DNA from: CAZLFQ01 sp044229535
Lineage (GTDB): Bacteria > Pseudomonadota > Alphaproteobacteria > Rickettsiales > Midichloriaceae
DNA length: 64,000 nucleotides
Assembly: GCA_044229535.1 (NCBI GenBank)
Contig: JBGASU010000001.1
Span: 744,001 to 808,000, forward strand
Reading direction: 5' to 3'
This document shows positions 44,182 through 53,072 of the stretch, in pieces. Under the pieces are notes generated by a model. That model did not search any database. It worked only from the letters and a program-made list of their open reading frames with translations, and had not been told where the DNA came from. Each line of letters starts with the position of its first letter. The first letter of the stretch is position 1. The position numbers and the translations under genes are program-made.

Positions 44182-45317
44182 AACTCTCATTAATTCAGGT
44201 GAGTGGCTATGTGTCACTCCCCGCCCTAATGATTGGCTTCATGCTCTGCCAGAACTATGGTTTGGGCGCGGCATGTAGCTCAATAATTATTGCCAATTTA
44301 CTACTGTCATTACTTGCTATTCCAATTGCAAATAATGCCCTAACACATAAACAAACCTCGGCAGAAAGAGTAGAGTTTTTATTCGGAAAAAATGCAGGTA
44401 AAATTTCTTCTCTTGCACTAGCATTAGCACTTATTGGTTGGTTTGCAATTAATGTGGAAGCCGCGAGCAAAACTTTGCCGAGCAGTATTTACAATAACAT
44501 ATTGATAGGTGGCTTCATAACATTTGCCGTTTCTTATGGAATTGAATCTTTAAGAAAAATTGCAAGTCTTATTGTTCCTATTTTTGGTTTTGCAGTACTT
44601 TCGTCATTAATTTTGTTGCTAGGAAATTCCACTATTTCATTATCAATAGCATTACCTTCCCTTAATGCAGTAATGATAGCATTCGCCGCACCATTCACTA
44701 TTCTATTTGATTTACCAACATACTATAGATTTGCAAAATCTAAGTTTGATAGTGTCGCAAGCATTGTGATATCGTTATTTATAACAATGTCAGCATTGCA
44801 GTTTGTGGGGTGTTTATTCTGCCTAATTGCAAATGGCCAAGGCGATATTGTAAGCACATTGGTAAATTTAGAATCCTCAAAACTATCCGCACTCAACATT
44901 GCGGGCATAGTTTTGGGAACGATTATAGTAAATAATTGCAACTTATATTCTGCATCTGCAAATCTAAAAGTTCTACTCCCAAAACTTAATTTTAAAATGC
45001 ATGTGTTTTTACTAGGAATTATTGGAACAGGATTATCGTACTTCCAGTTAATGGAAAATCTAGCAGTAACACTTGATGCAATAACCGTTTTAATTGCAAG
45101 CATCACATCCCTACTAATTCTAGAAGCAGTACTTAGAACAAAATTAAAGAATGGATTATTTGCAATTTTGTTTGGAAGTTTTATAGGGATTATGTGCGTT
45201 ATAGGTGTCATCAAAATTCCTATTTCTGCATTTATAGTTTCTGGTTTTTCGAGCTTATTCATCACCACTATTTCACTATCAATTAAAGGTAAAAAACATG
45301 ACTTACAAAACGCTTAA
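44160..45317 (+). CDS. NCS1-like permease (cytosine/purine/hydantoin permease family)
   Basis: The 385-residue protein has about twelve hydrophobic helices. The beginning, SLIQVSGYVSLPALMIGFML, and the segment ALALALIGWFAINVEAA match the helix 1/helix 3 layout of CodB-like NCS1 carriers, which take up nucleobases, allantoin or hydantoins. It overlaps the preceding gene by 22 bases and the DUF917 gene by 20, so it probably imports the substrate processed by the next two enzymes. Confidence 0.85.
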   Translation: MHKYSYIKLSLIQVSGYVSLPALMIGFMLCQNYGLGAACSSIIIANLLLSLLAIPIANNALTHKQTSAERVEFLFGKNAGKISSLALALALIGWFAINVEAASKTLPSSIYNNILIGGFITFAVSYGIESLRKIASLIVPIFGFAVLSSLILLLGNSTISLSIALPSLNAVMIAFAAPFTILFDLPTYYRFAKSKFDSVASIVISLFITMSALQFVGCLFCLIANGQGDIVSTLVNLESSKLSALNIAGIVLGTIIVNNCNLYSASANLKVLLPKLNFKMHVFLLGIIGTGLSYFQLMENLAVTLDAITVLIASITSLLILEAVLRTKLKNGLFAILFGSFIGIMCVIGVIKIPISAFIVSGFSSLFITTISLSIKGKKHDLQNA

Positions 45318-46314
45318 TAAGACCGACATGGAGAACCTTGCTCTTGGAGCTGCATTTCTAGGCTCTGGGGGCGGAGGCAACCCACACTATGAGTTGGATA
45401 TGATCGAATTCATAAATCAACAATACAAACCTGCAAAAGTTATACAAATTAGTGGCCTCGCAGATGATGCTTTAATTCTACCCGTAGCATTTATGGGCGC
45501 ACCAATGGTTGGGCTTGAAAAAATTCCTTCTGGACTAGAGTTTGAAAATATCTTGAAAGCATTTAAAGATCTGCATGGCAAATACCCTGACGCAATAATT
45601 CCAGCAGAAATTGGTGGAGCAAATGGCTTAACTCCTTTTCTATTTGCAGGGATTTTTGATATTCCTATTCTTGATGCAGATCTGTTGGGTAGAGCTTATC
45701 CTAAACTTGAAATGGCCTCTGCAAATTTATTTGGCATTACTGCTTCGCCAACTTTTTTGGCCGATTCATTAGGAAATCACTATACACTGAATTGTTTAAG
45801 TGCAGAAAAAATTGAAGCAATTGCTCGTGTTATAACAGTACAATCTGGCTCTTCAATTGGAGTTGGTATGTACTCTTTAACCGCTGAGCAGGCAAAAGAA
45901 GCTTTAATACTTGGCTCAATATCTAAAGCAATCGAGCTCGGCAAAGTCATTAGTTCACAACAGAACTTAGAGTGCCTTGGGGTTACAACTCATGCCAAAG
46001 GGATAATCAGCAATATAGATTATAAAGTCCAAGATGGTTTCTTAGTTGGCACTGTTCAAATCACCGATGAGCTGGGAAATATCTTTATTATTCAATATCA
46101 GAATGAGTATTTATTCTTGTCATCGAATGAAAAGATAATCGCTACAACCCCAGATATAATCTGCATTCTTGATCAAGACACTTTAAAACCAATCAGCTCA
46201 GAATCTATAAGCTTTGGTTTAAGAGTTTATATCGCGAGCATGCGTGGTCCTGAAATTTGGTATTCCGAGAAAGGACTTAAGCTAGTCGGCCCAGAAGTAT
46301 TTAATTTAAAATGA
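45298..46314 (+). CDS. DUF917-family protein (S-methyl thiohydantoin desulfurase-like)
   Basis: The 338-residue protein has the DUF917 signature near the N-terminus, LALGAAFLGSGGGGNPHYEL, followed by PVAFMGAPMVGLEK and IPAEIGGANGLTPFLFAG. The Pfam family is named for S-methyl thiohydantoin desulfurase, and members sit beside hydantoinase/oxoprolinase genes. It overlaps the permease by 20 bases and precedes the hydantoinase-type gene by six. Confidence 0.9.
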   Translation: MTYKTLNKTDMENLALGAAFLGSGGGGNPHYELDMIEFINQQYKPAKVIQISGLADDALILPVAFMGAPMVGLEKIPSGLEFENILKAFKDLHGKYPDAIIPAEIGGANGLTPFLFAGIFDIPILDADLLGRAYPKLEMASANLFGITASPTFLADSLGNHYTLNCLSAEKIEAIARVITVQSGSSIGVGMYSLTAEQAKEALILGSISKAIELGKVISSQQNLECLGVTTHAKGIISNIDYKVQDGFLVGTVQITDELGNIFIIQYQNEYLFLSSNEKIIATTPDIICILDQDTLKPISSESISFGLRVYIASMRGPEIWYSEKGLKLVGPEVFNLK

Positions 46315-46320
46315 GATTTT

Positions 46321-47862
46321 ATGACAAAGTATATAATCGGAATTGATATTGGCAGCACAAATACTGACGCTGTCATTATCGATCAAAAAAAACAGATAAT
46401 TAACCTGATTAAAACCCCAACTACCATCCCGTTTGATAAAGGGTTTAAGAAGGCAATTACACACCTAATCAAAGACATTAATGTTGCTGATATTACGTCT
46501 ATAAACTTAGGAACAACTCACGCTATAAATGCAATTTTAGAAGCGAAAAATCTAAGCAAAGTTGGTCTATTAAATTTAGCAGGGCACAACCCTAAATTCT
46601 TACCAACAACGTTTACATGGGATGAAAATTTACGAACATCCTGTTTTGTTGGCGAAGTAAATGTGAATGGCGGCTTTGAATGCGACGGGACTGTTATAAC
46701 ATCTCTGCAAACGGCAGAGGTCATTAGCGCTATCCATAAGTTATTAGAAATGGGAGCAGAGGCAATTGCAGTTTGCGGAGTTTTTTCACCTTTATATAAA
46801 CAACAAGAACTTCAGGTGGCAACCATTCTAAAAGAGCGCTTCCCTAACATACCATTCACTCTTTCCTCTGAGGTTGGCTCAATTGGAATAGTTGAGAGAA
46901 CAAATGCTGCAATACTCAACTGTGCACTTGGTAAAATTTTTGAGATTAGCCTAAGCAAACTTGAAGATATACTCAAAGAACAAAGCATAGCTGCGAAATT
47001 GTTAATTTCTAAAAACAATGGCACGCTTATGCCACTTGATGAAGCAATAAAATTCCCAATTTTTACAATTGGTGCTGGCCCCACAAATTCATTTGTTGGT
47101 GGCGCTGCCATTGTTGATGCGAAAAACGCTATTGTTGTCGATATTGGTGGCACTTCAACAGACTGTGGAATTGTACTGAATGGACTTGCTAAAAAATCTA
47201 GCTCATTCGTAGCAATATCTGGGGTGAAGCTAAATTATGCCATGCCAGATATTGTATCAATTGCACTGGGTGGTGGCAGTATTCTCTCCATAGATAATGA
47301 TATCAAAATTGGCCCTAAAAGCGTTGGCAAAGATTTGCTAACGCTTTCTAAATCATTTGGTGGTAATTTATTAACTCTAACCGATTATGCAATCAAAAAT
47401 GGCTTAACTACTTTACCTAATGCCAACCAAAATTTGGTAGATCTAACGCCATCAGATTCAGAATTAATTGCAATTAAAATTTCAGAATTACTAAACAAAG
47501 TAATTAGAGGGATTAGCGGTGCAAAGTTTCAAGATTTAGATGTTATTTTCGTAGGAGGTGGTACTACAATTCTACCCGATAGTTTTTTTACAGATAAATT
47601 TAAGCGACCGCACAACTTCCAAATTGCCAATGCTTATGGCGCAGCACTTGCCCCTCTTTCAGAGACTTTTGATTCAATAACTACTATAGAAAATGAATCC
47701 GCAATAACAGAAATTGAGAATAAACTTTTTGCTCAACTACTTGCAAAAGGCGCTTTAAAAAGCAGTCTTGTAATCGCTAATAAGGAGATTATCCCACTTG
47801 GTTATTCTGATGAAAATATGGCAAGGATTACAATAACTGCTATTGGATATCACGGCAGATAA
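46321..47862 (+). CDS. Hydantoinase/oxoprolinase-family protein
   Basis: The 513-residue protein has the actin-like ATPase start IGIDIGSTNTDAVIID, the LGTTHAINAILE segment and a second phosphate loop VVDIGGTSTDCGIV (about residue 275), matching the HyuA/oxoprolinase A half. These enzymes open five-membered cyclic amides, usually with ATP. No HyuB-like partner is present here; the DUF917 protein may fill that place. It ends the operon, followed directly by a strong terminator. Confidence 0.9.
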   Translation: MTKYIIGIDIGSTNTDAVIIDQKKQIINLIKTPTTIPFDKGFKKAITHLIKDINVADITSINLGTTHAINAILEAKNLSKVGLLNLAGHNPKFLPTTFTWDENLRTSCFVGEVNVNGGFECDGTVITSLQTAEVISAIHKLLEMGAEAIAVCGVFSPLYKQQELQVATILKERFPNIPFTLSSEVGSIGIVERTNAAILNCALGKIFEISLSKLEDILKEQSIAAKLLISKNNGTLMPLDEAIKFPIFTIGAGPTNSFVGGAAIVDAKNAIVVDIGGTSTDCGIVLNGLAKKSSSFVAISGVKLNYAMPDIVSIALGGGSILSIDNDIKIGPKSVGKDLLTLSKSFGGNLLTLTDYAIKNGLTTLPNANQNLVDLTPSDSELIAIKISELLNKVIRGISGAKFQDLDVIFVGGGTTILPDSFFTDKFKRPHNFQIANAYGAALAPLSETFDSITTIENESAITEIENKLFAQLLAKGALKSSLVIANKEIIPLGYSDENMARITITAIGYHGR

Positions 47863-47872
47863 TCTGTGAAAA

Positions 47873-47898
47873 AAAAGGAAGACCGAGGTCTTCCTTTT
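47873..47898. terminator. Bidirectional intrinsic terminator
   Basis: Arms AAAAGGAAGAC (47873-47883) and GTCTTCCTTTT (47888-47898) pair perfectly around CGAG. Because the stem is flanked by an A-run on one side and a T-run on the other, it can end both the hydantoin-type operon and the convergent surface-antigen gene. Confidence 0.9.
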
Positions 47899-47911
47899 GA
47901 GTTTTGAGTTG

Positions 47912-48400
47912 TTAGCTCACAATCTCCCAACTTCCATCAGGCTGACGGCATGCTTTGCCATAACCTTTTTCAACTTTTCCACCAACACTAATTGTTTGGT
48001 TATATTCTCTGCAATATCTTTGGCTATTGTCTTGGAATGTTTTGGTTGGCGTAATAGTTCCTGAAGCACCAGTATCAGGGTTTTTCCAAGATGAGCTCGC
48101 GCCAGTTTTGTTGTATTCAAACGCTTGTTGCGATGTTCTATTAGCATATGCGATGTCCGCTTTGTCTAATGTTCTACCAACACTGCTACCAGCCAGAGCA
48201 CCAAGCAATGTACCACCAGCAATTGCTACGATATTTCCTTTTCCTTTACCAACGTTTGAACCGATCCACGCACCTGCTGCCGCACCAGTTAAACCGCCGA
48301 TCATCTCTTTATTTGCTTGACCAGCTTCATTTGTTAAGCACCCTGAAAGCATTCCTAAAATTGCAATACCTGCAACTAACTTTGTTATAAATTTTTTCAT
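47912..48400 (-). CDS. 17-kDa surface antigen-type outer-membrane lipoprotein
   Basis: From ATG 48400, with AGGAG at normal spacing (ATG 48406 is two codons earlier), the 162-residue protein has a lipoprotein signal with the lipobox MLSGC. A glycine-zipper membrane segment follows (MIGGLTGAAAGAWIGSNVG and AGGTLLGALAGSSVG), then a C-terminal domain with CREYNQTISVGGKVEKGYGKAC and the end QPDGSWEIVS. This is the layout of the rickettsial 17-kDa genus-common antigen. It is a structural outer-membrane lipoprotein. Confidence 0.9.
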   Translation of the reverse strand: MKKFITKLVAGIAILGMLSGCLTNEAGQANKEMIGGLTGAAAGAWIGSNVGKGKGNIVAIAGGTLLGALAGSSVGRTLDKADIAYANRTSQQAFEYNKTGASSSWKNPDTGASGTITPTKTFQDNSQRYCREYNQTISVGGKVEKGYGKACRQPDGSWEIVS

Positions 48401-48502
48401 TTGCATTACTCCTGCATTGTGTGGTTGCTATTATAAATGAGAAGTCCTAATTTCGCCAGTACAAAAATATTTGTTTGCACTAACACGTTCAAAATCAGCA
48501 TA

Positions 48503-49333
48503 TTAATCAGATATCTTTTCTGCAACAACACCCACCATATCTTGGCCAAACGTCCAATCTTTGGTCTGTTCACAAGGTAAATCGAGGGAGTATGTCTTGC
48601 AAATTCTAAACCCATAACTTTCAAAAAGCGTACATAAATCTGCCAACTCTAAGAAGAGCATTGAGAATGGCAAGTTATCCGATGTATATCTATCAGCGCT
48701 ATAGTCACCCGCATTTGGACAAAAACCAGGATATGCAAACCCAAGCTTTTGTCTCTTTTTATATTCCTCTCCAAAGTTTTGAAAAGTCTTAGAAAATGGT
48801 GATGCCGTTAGCACAAACCACTTTCCTCCTTCAGCTGTTATATCTTTTAATCTCTCCATCACTGCAGATAAATCTTTCGGCTGAAAAAAATGGAGTACTT
48901 TATTCATCAAACCAAATTTAATAGAGTTTTTAGGCAAATTTATTTCTTGTGGGAAGCTACCTTGCAATATTTTCAACTTACTGCTGTCAAATTTTTCTTC
49001 AACTATTTGTCGCGCTAACACTTGAAGATGTTCTTCAGAAATATCACTTGCAATATATCCAGCACAACCTGAATTTAAGGCAGACCTTACAACATTGCCA
49101 TATGCACAACCAATTTCTAGTATTTCAAATTTATTGCTAGTGTGAGATTTTATTTCTTCTAAGAAATCTTTCACAACTTGATCAAATTTACCAAACATGA
49201 AACCAAAATTATTTGTCGTGCCATACATTTCTATTGAGTTTGGCTCAGGCAACATCAGGCCTTTTTTAATTGCTTTAGCATACGCTACTTTAATATCCAA
49301 GTAATTCAGAACGGAAGTTTTAGTGGCGAGCAT
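48503..49333 (-). CDS. Class I SAM-dependent methyltransferase, substrate unknown
   Basis: The 276-residue protein has SAM motif I ILEIGCAYGNVVRSAL (about residue 71), an acidic YIASDISEEHL and a post-I segment, with SIKFGLMNKVLHFFQPKDL as the family's motif for the first product strand. The N-terminal 60 residues (IEMYGTTNNFGFMFGKFD) are distinctive. No neighbouring gene indicates a target. Legionella and other intracellular bacteria have comparable stand-alone methyltransferases, but assignment as an effector would be a guess. Confidence 0.82.
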   Translation of the reverse strand: MLATKTSVLNYLDIKVAYAKAIKKGLMLPEPNSIEMYGTTNNFGFMFGKFDQVVKDFLEEIKSHTSNKFEILEIGCAYGNVVRSALNSGCAGYIASDISEEHLQVLARQIVEEKFDSSKLKILQGSFPQEINLPKNSIKFGLMNKVLHFFQPKDLSAVMERLKDITAEGGKWFVLTASPFSKTFQNFGEEYKKRQKLGFAYPGFCPNAGDYSADRYTSDNLPFSMLFLELADLCTLFESYGFRICKTYSLDLPCEQTKDWTFGQDMVGVVAEKISD

Positions 49334-49408
49334 ACAACCTCAGCAATTATTTAAAATTTAAATAAAGCTTAGCTGAAAAACTCAAAAAATCAAATTTTAC
49401 TTAAATAT

Positions 49409-49771
49409 CTATCTAGACTTATCTTGAGATCTCCCCTCTCCTTGACCCGCCAACCGTTCCGTAAATTTCCCTACAACTGGCTTTATACTACTCATACCCT
49501 TATGTATAACTTCTTCAGGAAGTCTTTCGAACTTTTTTGAAATAAAAGCCTCTATAACTTTAGAAGCAGCTTCAAGAGCATCACGTGTCATAGTAGGCTT
49601 CTCATTCTCCACAGCCACACCTATCGCTTGCACACCCTTCCTAATAGTTTCTTCGGAAAGCTTAACTACCCCTTCTACTTGTTTTTCTTCCCAAGCTTGC
49701 AGAATTTGCGCAGCTTTACCTAATCCATCCTTGAGAGTCTCTTTATCCATAGCATGAAATTCTGGTGCCAT
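49409..49771 (-). CDS. Hypothetical protein with repeated amphipathic helices
   Basis: The 120-residue protein is almost wholly helical, hydrophilic and without signal peptide. Four segments share a spacing of about 25 residues: KETLKDGLGKAAQIL, SEETIRKGVQAIGVAV, TRDALEAASKVIEAF and PEEVIHKGMSSIKPVV. They look like degenerate copies of one helix unit. The C-terminal end is Gly/Arg/Lys-rich. The function is unknown. Confidence 0.6.
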   Translation of the reverse strand: MAPEFHAMDKETLKDGLGKAAQILQAWEEKQVEGVVKLSEETIRKGVQAIGVAVENEKPTMTRDALEAASKVIEAFISKKFERLPEEVIHKGMSSIKPVVGKFTERLAGQGEGRSQDKSR

Positions 49772-49967
49772 TTTAACCCAATAACATATGTTTTATATCT
49801 TTATTGTGCTCATAGTACTGGTTATATGGCAACAGCTTTATCGCCCTACTTCTACTGCCGCAGATAATTTCAGCAAACAGTCGCATAAAAACATGGCAAC
49901 CTACTAATAAATCATGTATAACTGCGCCTTAGAGCCAAAATGGCGAAACATTAATTAGGTAAAAGTT

Positions 49968-50150
49968 ATGATTTTAAGCGCAGAAATGACAGCGAATCAA
50001 GAAGCAAAAGCTGCTGAATCTGAAGAAGAGTATACCGTAGAAGAAGCTATGGCTGATCTTTGTCAAGAACACGGAGTATGCTATACAAATTCACAAGATT
50101 TTCTTACTGCCCTTACAAGCGGCCAATTAAATCAATACATGGATCAATAA
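49968..50150 (+). CDS. Hypothetical acidic protein, 60 residues
   Basis: The small frame is preceded by TTAGGTAAAAGTT and followed 15 bases later by a strong intrinsic terminator, so it is likely a real monocistronic gene. The product is acidic in its first half (ESEEEYTVEEAMADL) and has two Cys residues. No family is recognised. Confidence 0.55.
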   Translation: MILSAEMTANQEAKAAESEEEYTVEEAMADLCQEHGVCYTNSQDFLTALTSGQLNQYMDQ

Positions 50151-50164
50151 TTTATACAGTCCTT

Positions 50165-50199
50165 AAAGGCCTTGTATTAATAAATACGAGGCCTTTTTT
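50165..50199 (+). terminator. Intrinsic terminator of the 60-residue gene
   Basis: Arms 50165-50178 and 50183-50196 form a 14-bp stem with one G-T pair around an AATA loop, running into a T-run to 50199. The flgG stop codon on the other strand lies within the T-run. Confidence 0.9.
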
Positions 50200-50989
50200 A
50201 TGCCTTAGAATCTATAACAGTTTTATACATCTGCTCTGCCGATTGTAGAGCCTTAGAATTAAACTCAAACGCCCTCTGCGCTTTAATCAAATCGGTAAGT
50301 TCCAATACAGAATTTACGTTAGAATTTTCTAAATAGTTTTGCCTTACAATACCAAAACCTGTGTCCGCAGGATTACCATCTACTGGCTCTCCAGATGCAT
50401 CGGTTTTTACATACATGTTTCCACCAATCGGCTCTAGACCAGCATTATTCGAAAATCTTGTTAGCTGAATTCTACCCTGCTCTTGTGTTTGAGCATTTAC
50501 AACCACAGTCACTTTTCCATCAGTCGTAATTGTTATTGAAGTCGCCTCTGTTGGAATATTAATTGGCGGGTCAATTTCATACCCAAGGCTATTTACCATA
50601 TTTCCTTCTGAATTCTGCTGCCAAGCACCATCACGAGTATATGCAATATCACCTGTAGGCAGCTTCACTCTCATAAAACCCATACCATCAATAGCAACAT
50701 TCAGTGGAGTTGATGGAGTTGGATTTAGCGCGCCCTGCTCAAATATCTTATATATCGCCCCTACCCTTGTACCTAAACCTAAGGTAATTCCACTTGGAAT
50801 TTGTGAACCAGCGTCAGATGAATTAACCCCTGGGGTTACTGATTTTTGATACAATAAATCTTCAAAATTTACTCTACCCCTTTTAAATGAGGTCGTATTT
50901 ATGTTAGCAACGTTATTGGAAATATTATCTACATTCACTTCTTGTGCATGCATTCCTGTTGCAGAAACGTATAGTGCGCTAAAAGCCAT
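50198..50989 (-). CDS. flgG: Flagellar distal rod protein FlgG
   Basis: The 263-residue rod protein starts MAFSALYVSATGMHAQEVNV with the conserved NISNNVANINTTSFKRGRVNFEDLLYQ motif and ends with the helical LTDLIKAQRAFEFNSKALQ. Its ATG overlaps the flgF TAA by one base (TAATG). The central segment has the usual GFMRVKLPTGDIAYTRDG. It forms the distal rod that crosses the peptidoglycan and outer membrane. Confidence 0.95.
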   Translation of the reverse strand: MAFSALYVSATGMHAQEVNVDNISNNVANINTTSFKRGRVNFEDLLYQKSVTPGVNSSDAGSQIPSGITLGLGTRVGAIYKIFEQGALNPTPSTPLNVAIDGMGFMRVKLPTGDIAYTRDGAWQQNSEGNMVNSLGYEIDPPINIPTEATSITITTDGKVTVVVNAQTQEQGRIQLTRFSNNAGLEPIGGNMYVKTDASGEPVDGNPADTGFGIVRQNYLENSNVNSVLELTDLIKAQRAFEFNSKALQSAEQMYKTVIDSKA

Positions 50990-51714
50990 TAATTAGTTCC
51001 TCCTATTTTAGAAACCGACTTAAACATGCTTCGTTGAGAAGTATAATAGTCGTTGATCATATTTGTTGAGAGAGCGACCTCGCGGTTGATCTCTATTAAT
51101 TTCGTAATCTGCTCTACCGATTTAACATTAGATTCTTCAAGCACTCCTTGCATAACAGAAGGTTTGTCGACCTGCTGACCATCCACATCTGATGAGAACA
51201 ATCCGTTACCAAACTTTCTTAAGGCTCTTGGATTCTCAAACTCTATAACCCCGAGAGTTCCTCTTTTTGCATTTCCAAAATAGATACTACCATCTTCACC
51301 AATAATTGGCGCATTATCTTCCTCTTCGAAAACTATCTCTTGGCCATCCGAAGTTAAAACTGGATATCCACCACCATTAACCAATTTCTTTTCTTCATTA
51401 AGATGGAAGTTGCCATTTCTGGTATATCTAACTCCTAATGGTGTCATTACCATAAAGAAGCCAACGCCTTTTATTGCAACATCCAAAGAACGCATTGTTG
51501 TTTTCAAGCCACCATCAGTAACATCCGCAGTAGAACCAACATAAGTGCCATAAGCAGTCTTATCCTTTACATCTCTAACCAAATACTGATCAAAAAGCAC
51601 AGAATCCTGCTTGAATCCAGTAGTATTAGCATTAGCGATATTATTGGCCACCACCTCAAGATGCTTTAAAGAAGCATTTTGTTTCGTTGCCATTATGTAA
51701 GCAATTCCGTCCAC
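50989..51714 (-). CDS. flgF: Flagellar proximal rod protein FlgF
   Basis: The 241-residue protein begins at GTG 51714 (MDGIAYIMATKQ) and has VVANNIANANTTGFKQD, GVGFFMVMTPLGVRYTRNG and a C-terminal helix (TKLIEINREVALSTNMINDY) of the rod family. It is coupled to flgG. No flgA, flgH or other flagellar genes are beside it, so the flagellar genes are scattered, as in other flagellated Rickettsiales. Whether a whole flagellum is made cannot be told here. Confidence 0.93.
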   Translation of the reverse strand: MDGIAYIMATKQNASLKHLEVVANNIANANTTGFKQDSVLFDQYLVRDVKDKTAYGTYVGSTADVTDGGLKTTMRSLDVAIKGVGFFMVMTPLGVRYTRNGNFHLNEEKKLVNGGGYPVLTSDGQEIVFEEEDNAPIIGEDGSIYFGNAKRGTLGVIEFENPRALRKFGNGLFSSDVDGQQVDKPSVMQGVLEESNVKSVEQITKLIEINREVALSTNMINDYYTSQRSMFKSVSKIGGTN

Positions 51715-51798
51715 TTAAGCCCAAATATTAAAATAATATTAAATTTGAGCAATATCCATGCCAATAACTGAGATTACCTTCCATAGCATGGAGTTTTA

Positions 51799-51807
51799 TG
51801 TTATAAT
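51799..51807 (+). promoter_or_regulatory. Extended -10 promoter for the 51836 gene
   Basis: TGTTATAAT gives a perfect TATAAT (51802-51807) with the TGn extension. The -35 region (51779-51784, TTCCAT) is weak, as tolerated by extended -10 promoters. The start would be near 51814, 22 bases before the ATG. Confidence 0.5.
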
Positions 51808-51835
51808 GCCTTTAAATAAATTACGGCACTAACAT

Positions 51836-52174
51836 ATGTTTTTAACATTTTTTAATTACGCTAAATCCGCTTTAGTCACTTTATCGACACCGCTTTTACC
51901 TTATACAAAAGCGCCTGTGCTTAACCTAATAAATCTGATAAATTTTGTCATGCCTGTTAAGCAATATTTTGACACCGAAAAATATTTTAGAGAACATCCT
52001 GTAACTAATCCAACTTATGCAATGCTAGCAAAAGCATCTTGTGCGATTCCTTTGGCAACAGCATGTTTACCTTGTTTTCCACTATCGCCAATTGTTACTG
52101 GCGTTTCTTTAGTTTTGGCAAACCCTATTTTTACACGCCTTGCAACACAAGAGACTGCAAGAGCTAGAGATTAA
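51836..52174 (+). CDS. Hypothetical hydrophobic protein, 112 residues
   Basis: The protein has an amphipathic first half and one hydrophobic segment, ASCAIPLATACLPCFPLSPI followed by VTGVSLVLANPIFTRLA. That segment has the same order of residues as two units in the next gene (PIVA...GY or TG...LP(T/I)(R/N)LA). The ATG follows the extended -10 promoter. The function is unknown; the location is probably the membrane. Confidence 0.6.
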   Translation: MFLTFFNYAKSALVTLSTPLLPYTKAPVLNLINLINFVMPVKQYFDTEKYFREHPVTNPTYAMLAKASCAIPLATACLPCFPLSPIVTGVSLVLANPIFTRLATQETARARD

Positions 52175-52198
52175 TTTTATTTGAAGGAGATAAAGATC

Positions 52199-53050
52199 AT
52201 GATACCATTTTTTTGGATTGCCGCTGGCATTGAGTACGCAGCCAGAGTTATGCTGTTAGCTCAACTAACAAAAAGATTGCCTAATTTTATTCATAACGGC
52301 CATCCGTATATAGCATCTGCAGGGCTAAATACCTTGCTGTGTTTACAATTCATTCCATTATTCATCGCCAGAAGTTTGAGCGAAGCTGTTGGCGCATCAA
52401 CAGATATTGCTGTCAGCACCACAACTTCACAAGCAAGTCGAGGAGTCGTGTACTTAGATCCAATTACTTTAATGAGCAGTGTCGCATACATTGCACTAAC
52501 TCCATTGAGAATGACTTATAATGCTGCGAACTATGTTGCTAACACATCTGCCTTGGCTCCTATTACGAACGCTCTTTTTCCACACGATAATATTGCTAGC
52601 AACATTATCCATTTAGGCAAAAATTATGCAGGCACAGCAGCAATGATTGGTTTTCATGGCAGTTATATCGGCGAGACAATAAATAGAATAGCTATCGTCA
52701 ATTCACCTAATAACAATCCAAAATCTACTGCTCTTGCAATTCTAGAAGCAGTCGCAACAGCAGCACCTATAGTAGCTGGAATTCACACAGCATCACTACC
52801 TACTGCTCTTGGCTATTCAGCGGTTTGCTTACCCATTAACCTCGCATGTATGCATTACAATCCAAACACATCACCTAATCTAAATTGGAAATTTAAAGCT
52901 GTTTCTGCACTAAACATTGCTACAAGCGCATTACCTATTGTTGCGGCTTGTACAGGATCTTTAGGTGGAGCCATTGGATATTCAGTAGTCCTTGCCTTAC
53001 CAACAAGATTAGCTTGTGCATCTTATAATAAAAGCGTGGTCAGTAGGTAA
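52199..53050 (+). CDS. Hypothetical multispanning membrane protein with internal repeats
   Basis: ATG 52199, behind GAAGGAG, gives 283 residues with six to eight hydrophobic segments. Near the C-terminus two units match each other: VATAAPIVAGIHTASLPTAL then GYSAVCLPINLACMHYN, and IATSALPIVAACTGSLGGAI then GYSVVLALPTRLACASYN. The 112-residue upstream protein has a related unit. No known family is recognised. The two genes are 24 bases apart and probably cotranscribed. Confidence 0.65.
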   Translation: MIPFFWIAAGIEYAARVMLLAQLTKRLPNFIHNGHPYIASAGLNTLLCLQFIPLFIARSLSEAVGASTDIAVSTTTSQASRGVVYLDPITLMSSVAYIALTPLRMTYNAANYVANTSALAPITNALFPHDNIASNIIHLGKNYAGTAAMIGFHGSYIGETINRIAIVNSPNNNPKSTALAILEAVATAAPIVAGIHTASLPTALGYSAVCLPINLACMHYNPNTSPNLNWKFKAVSALNIATSALPIVAACTGSLGGAIGYSVVLALPTRLACASYNKSVVSR

Positions 53051-53072
53051 CCTCCACAAATAAATCTCAAGC

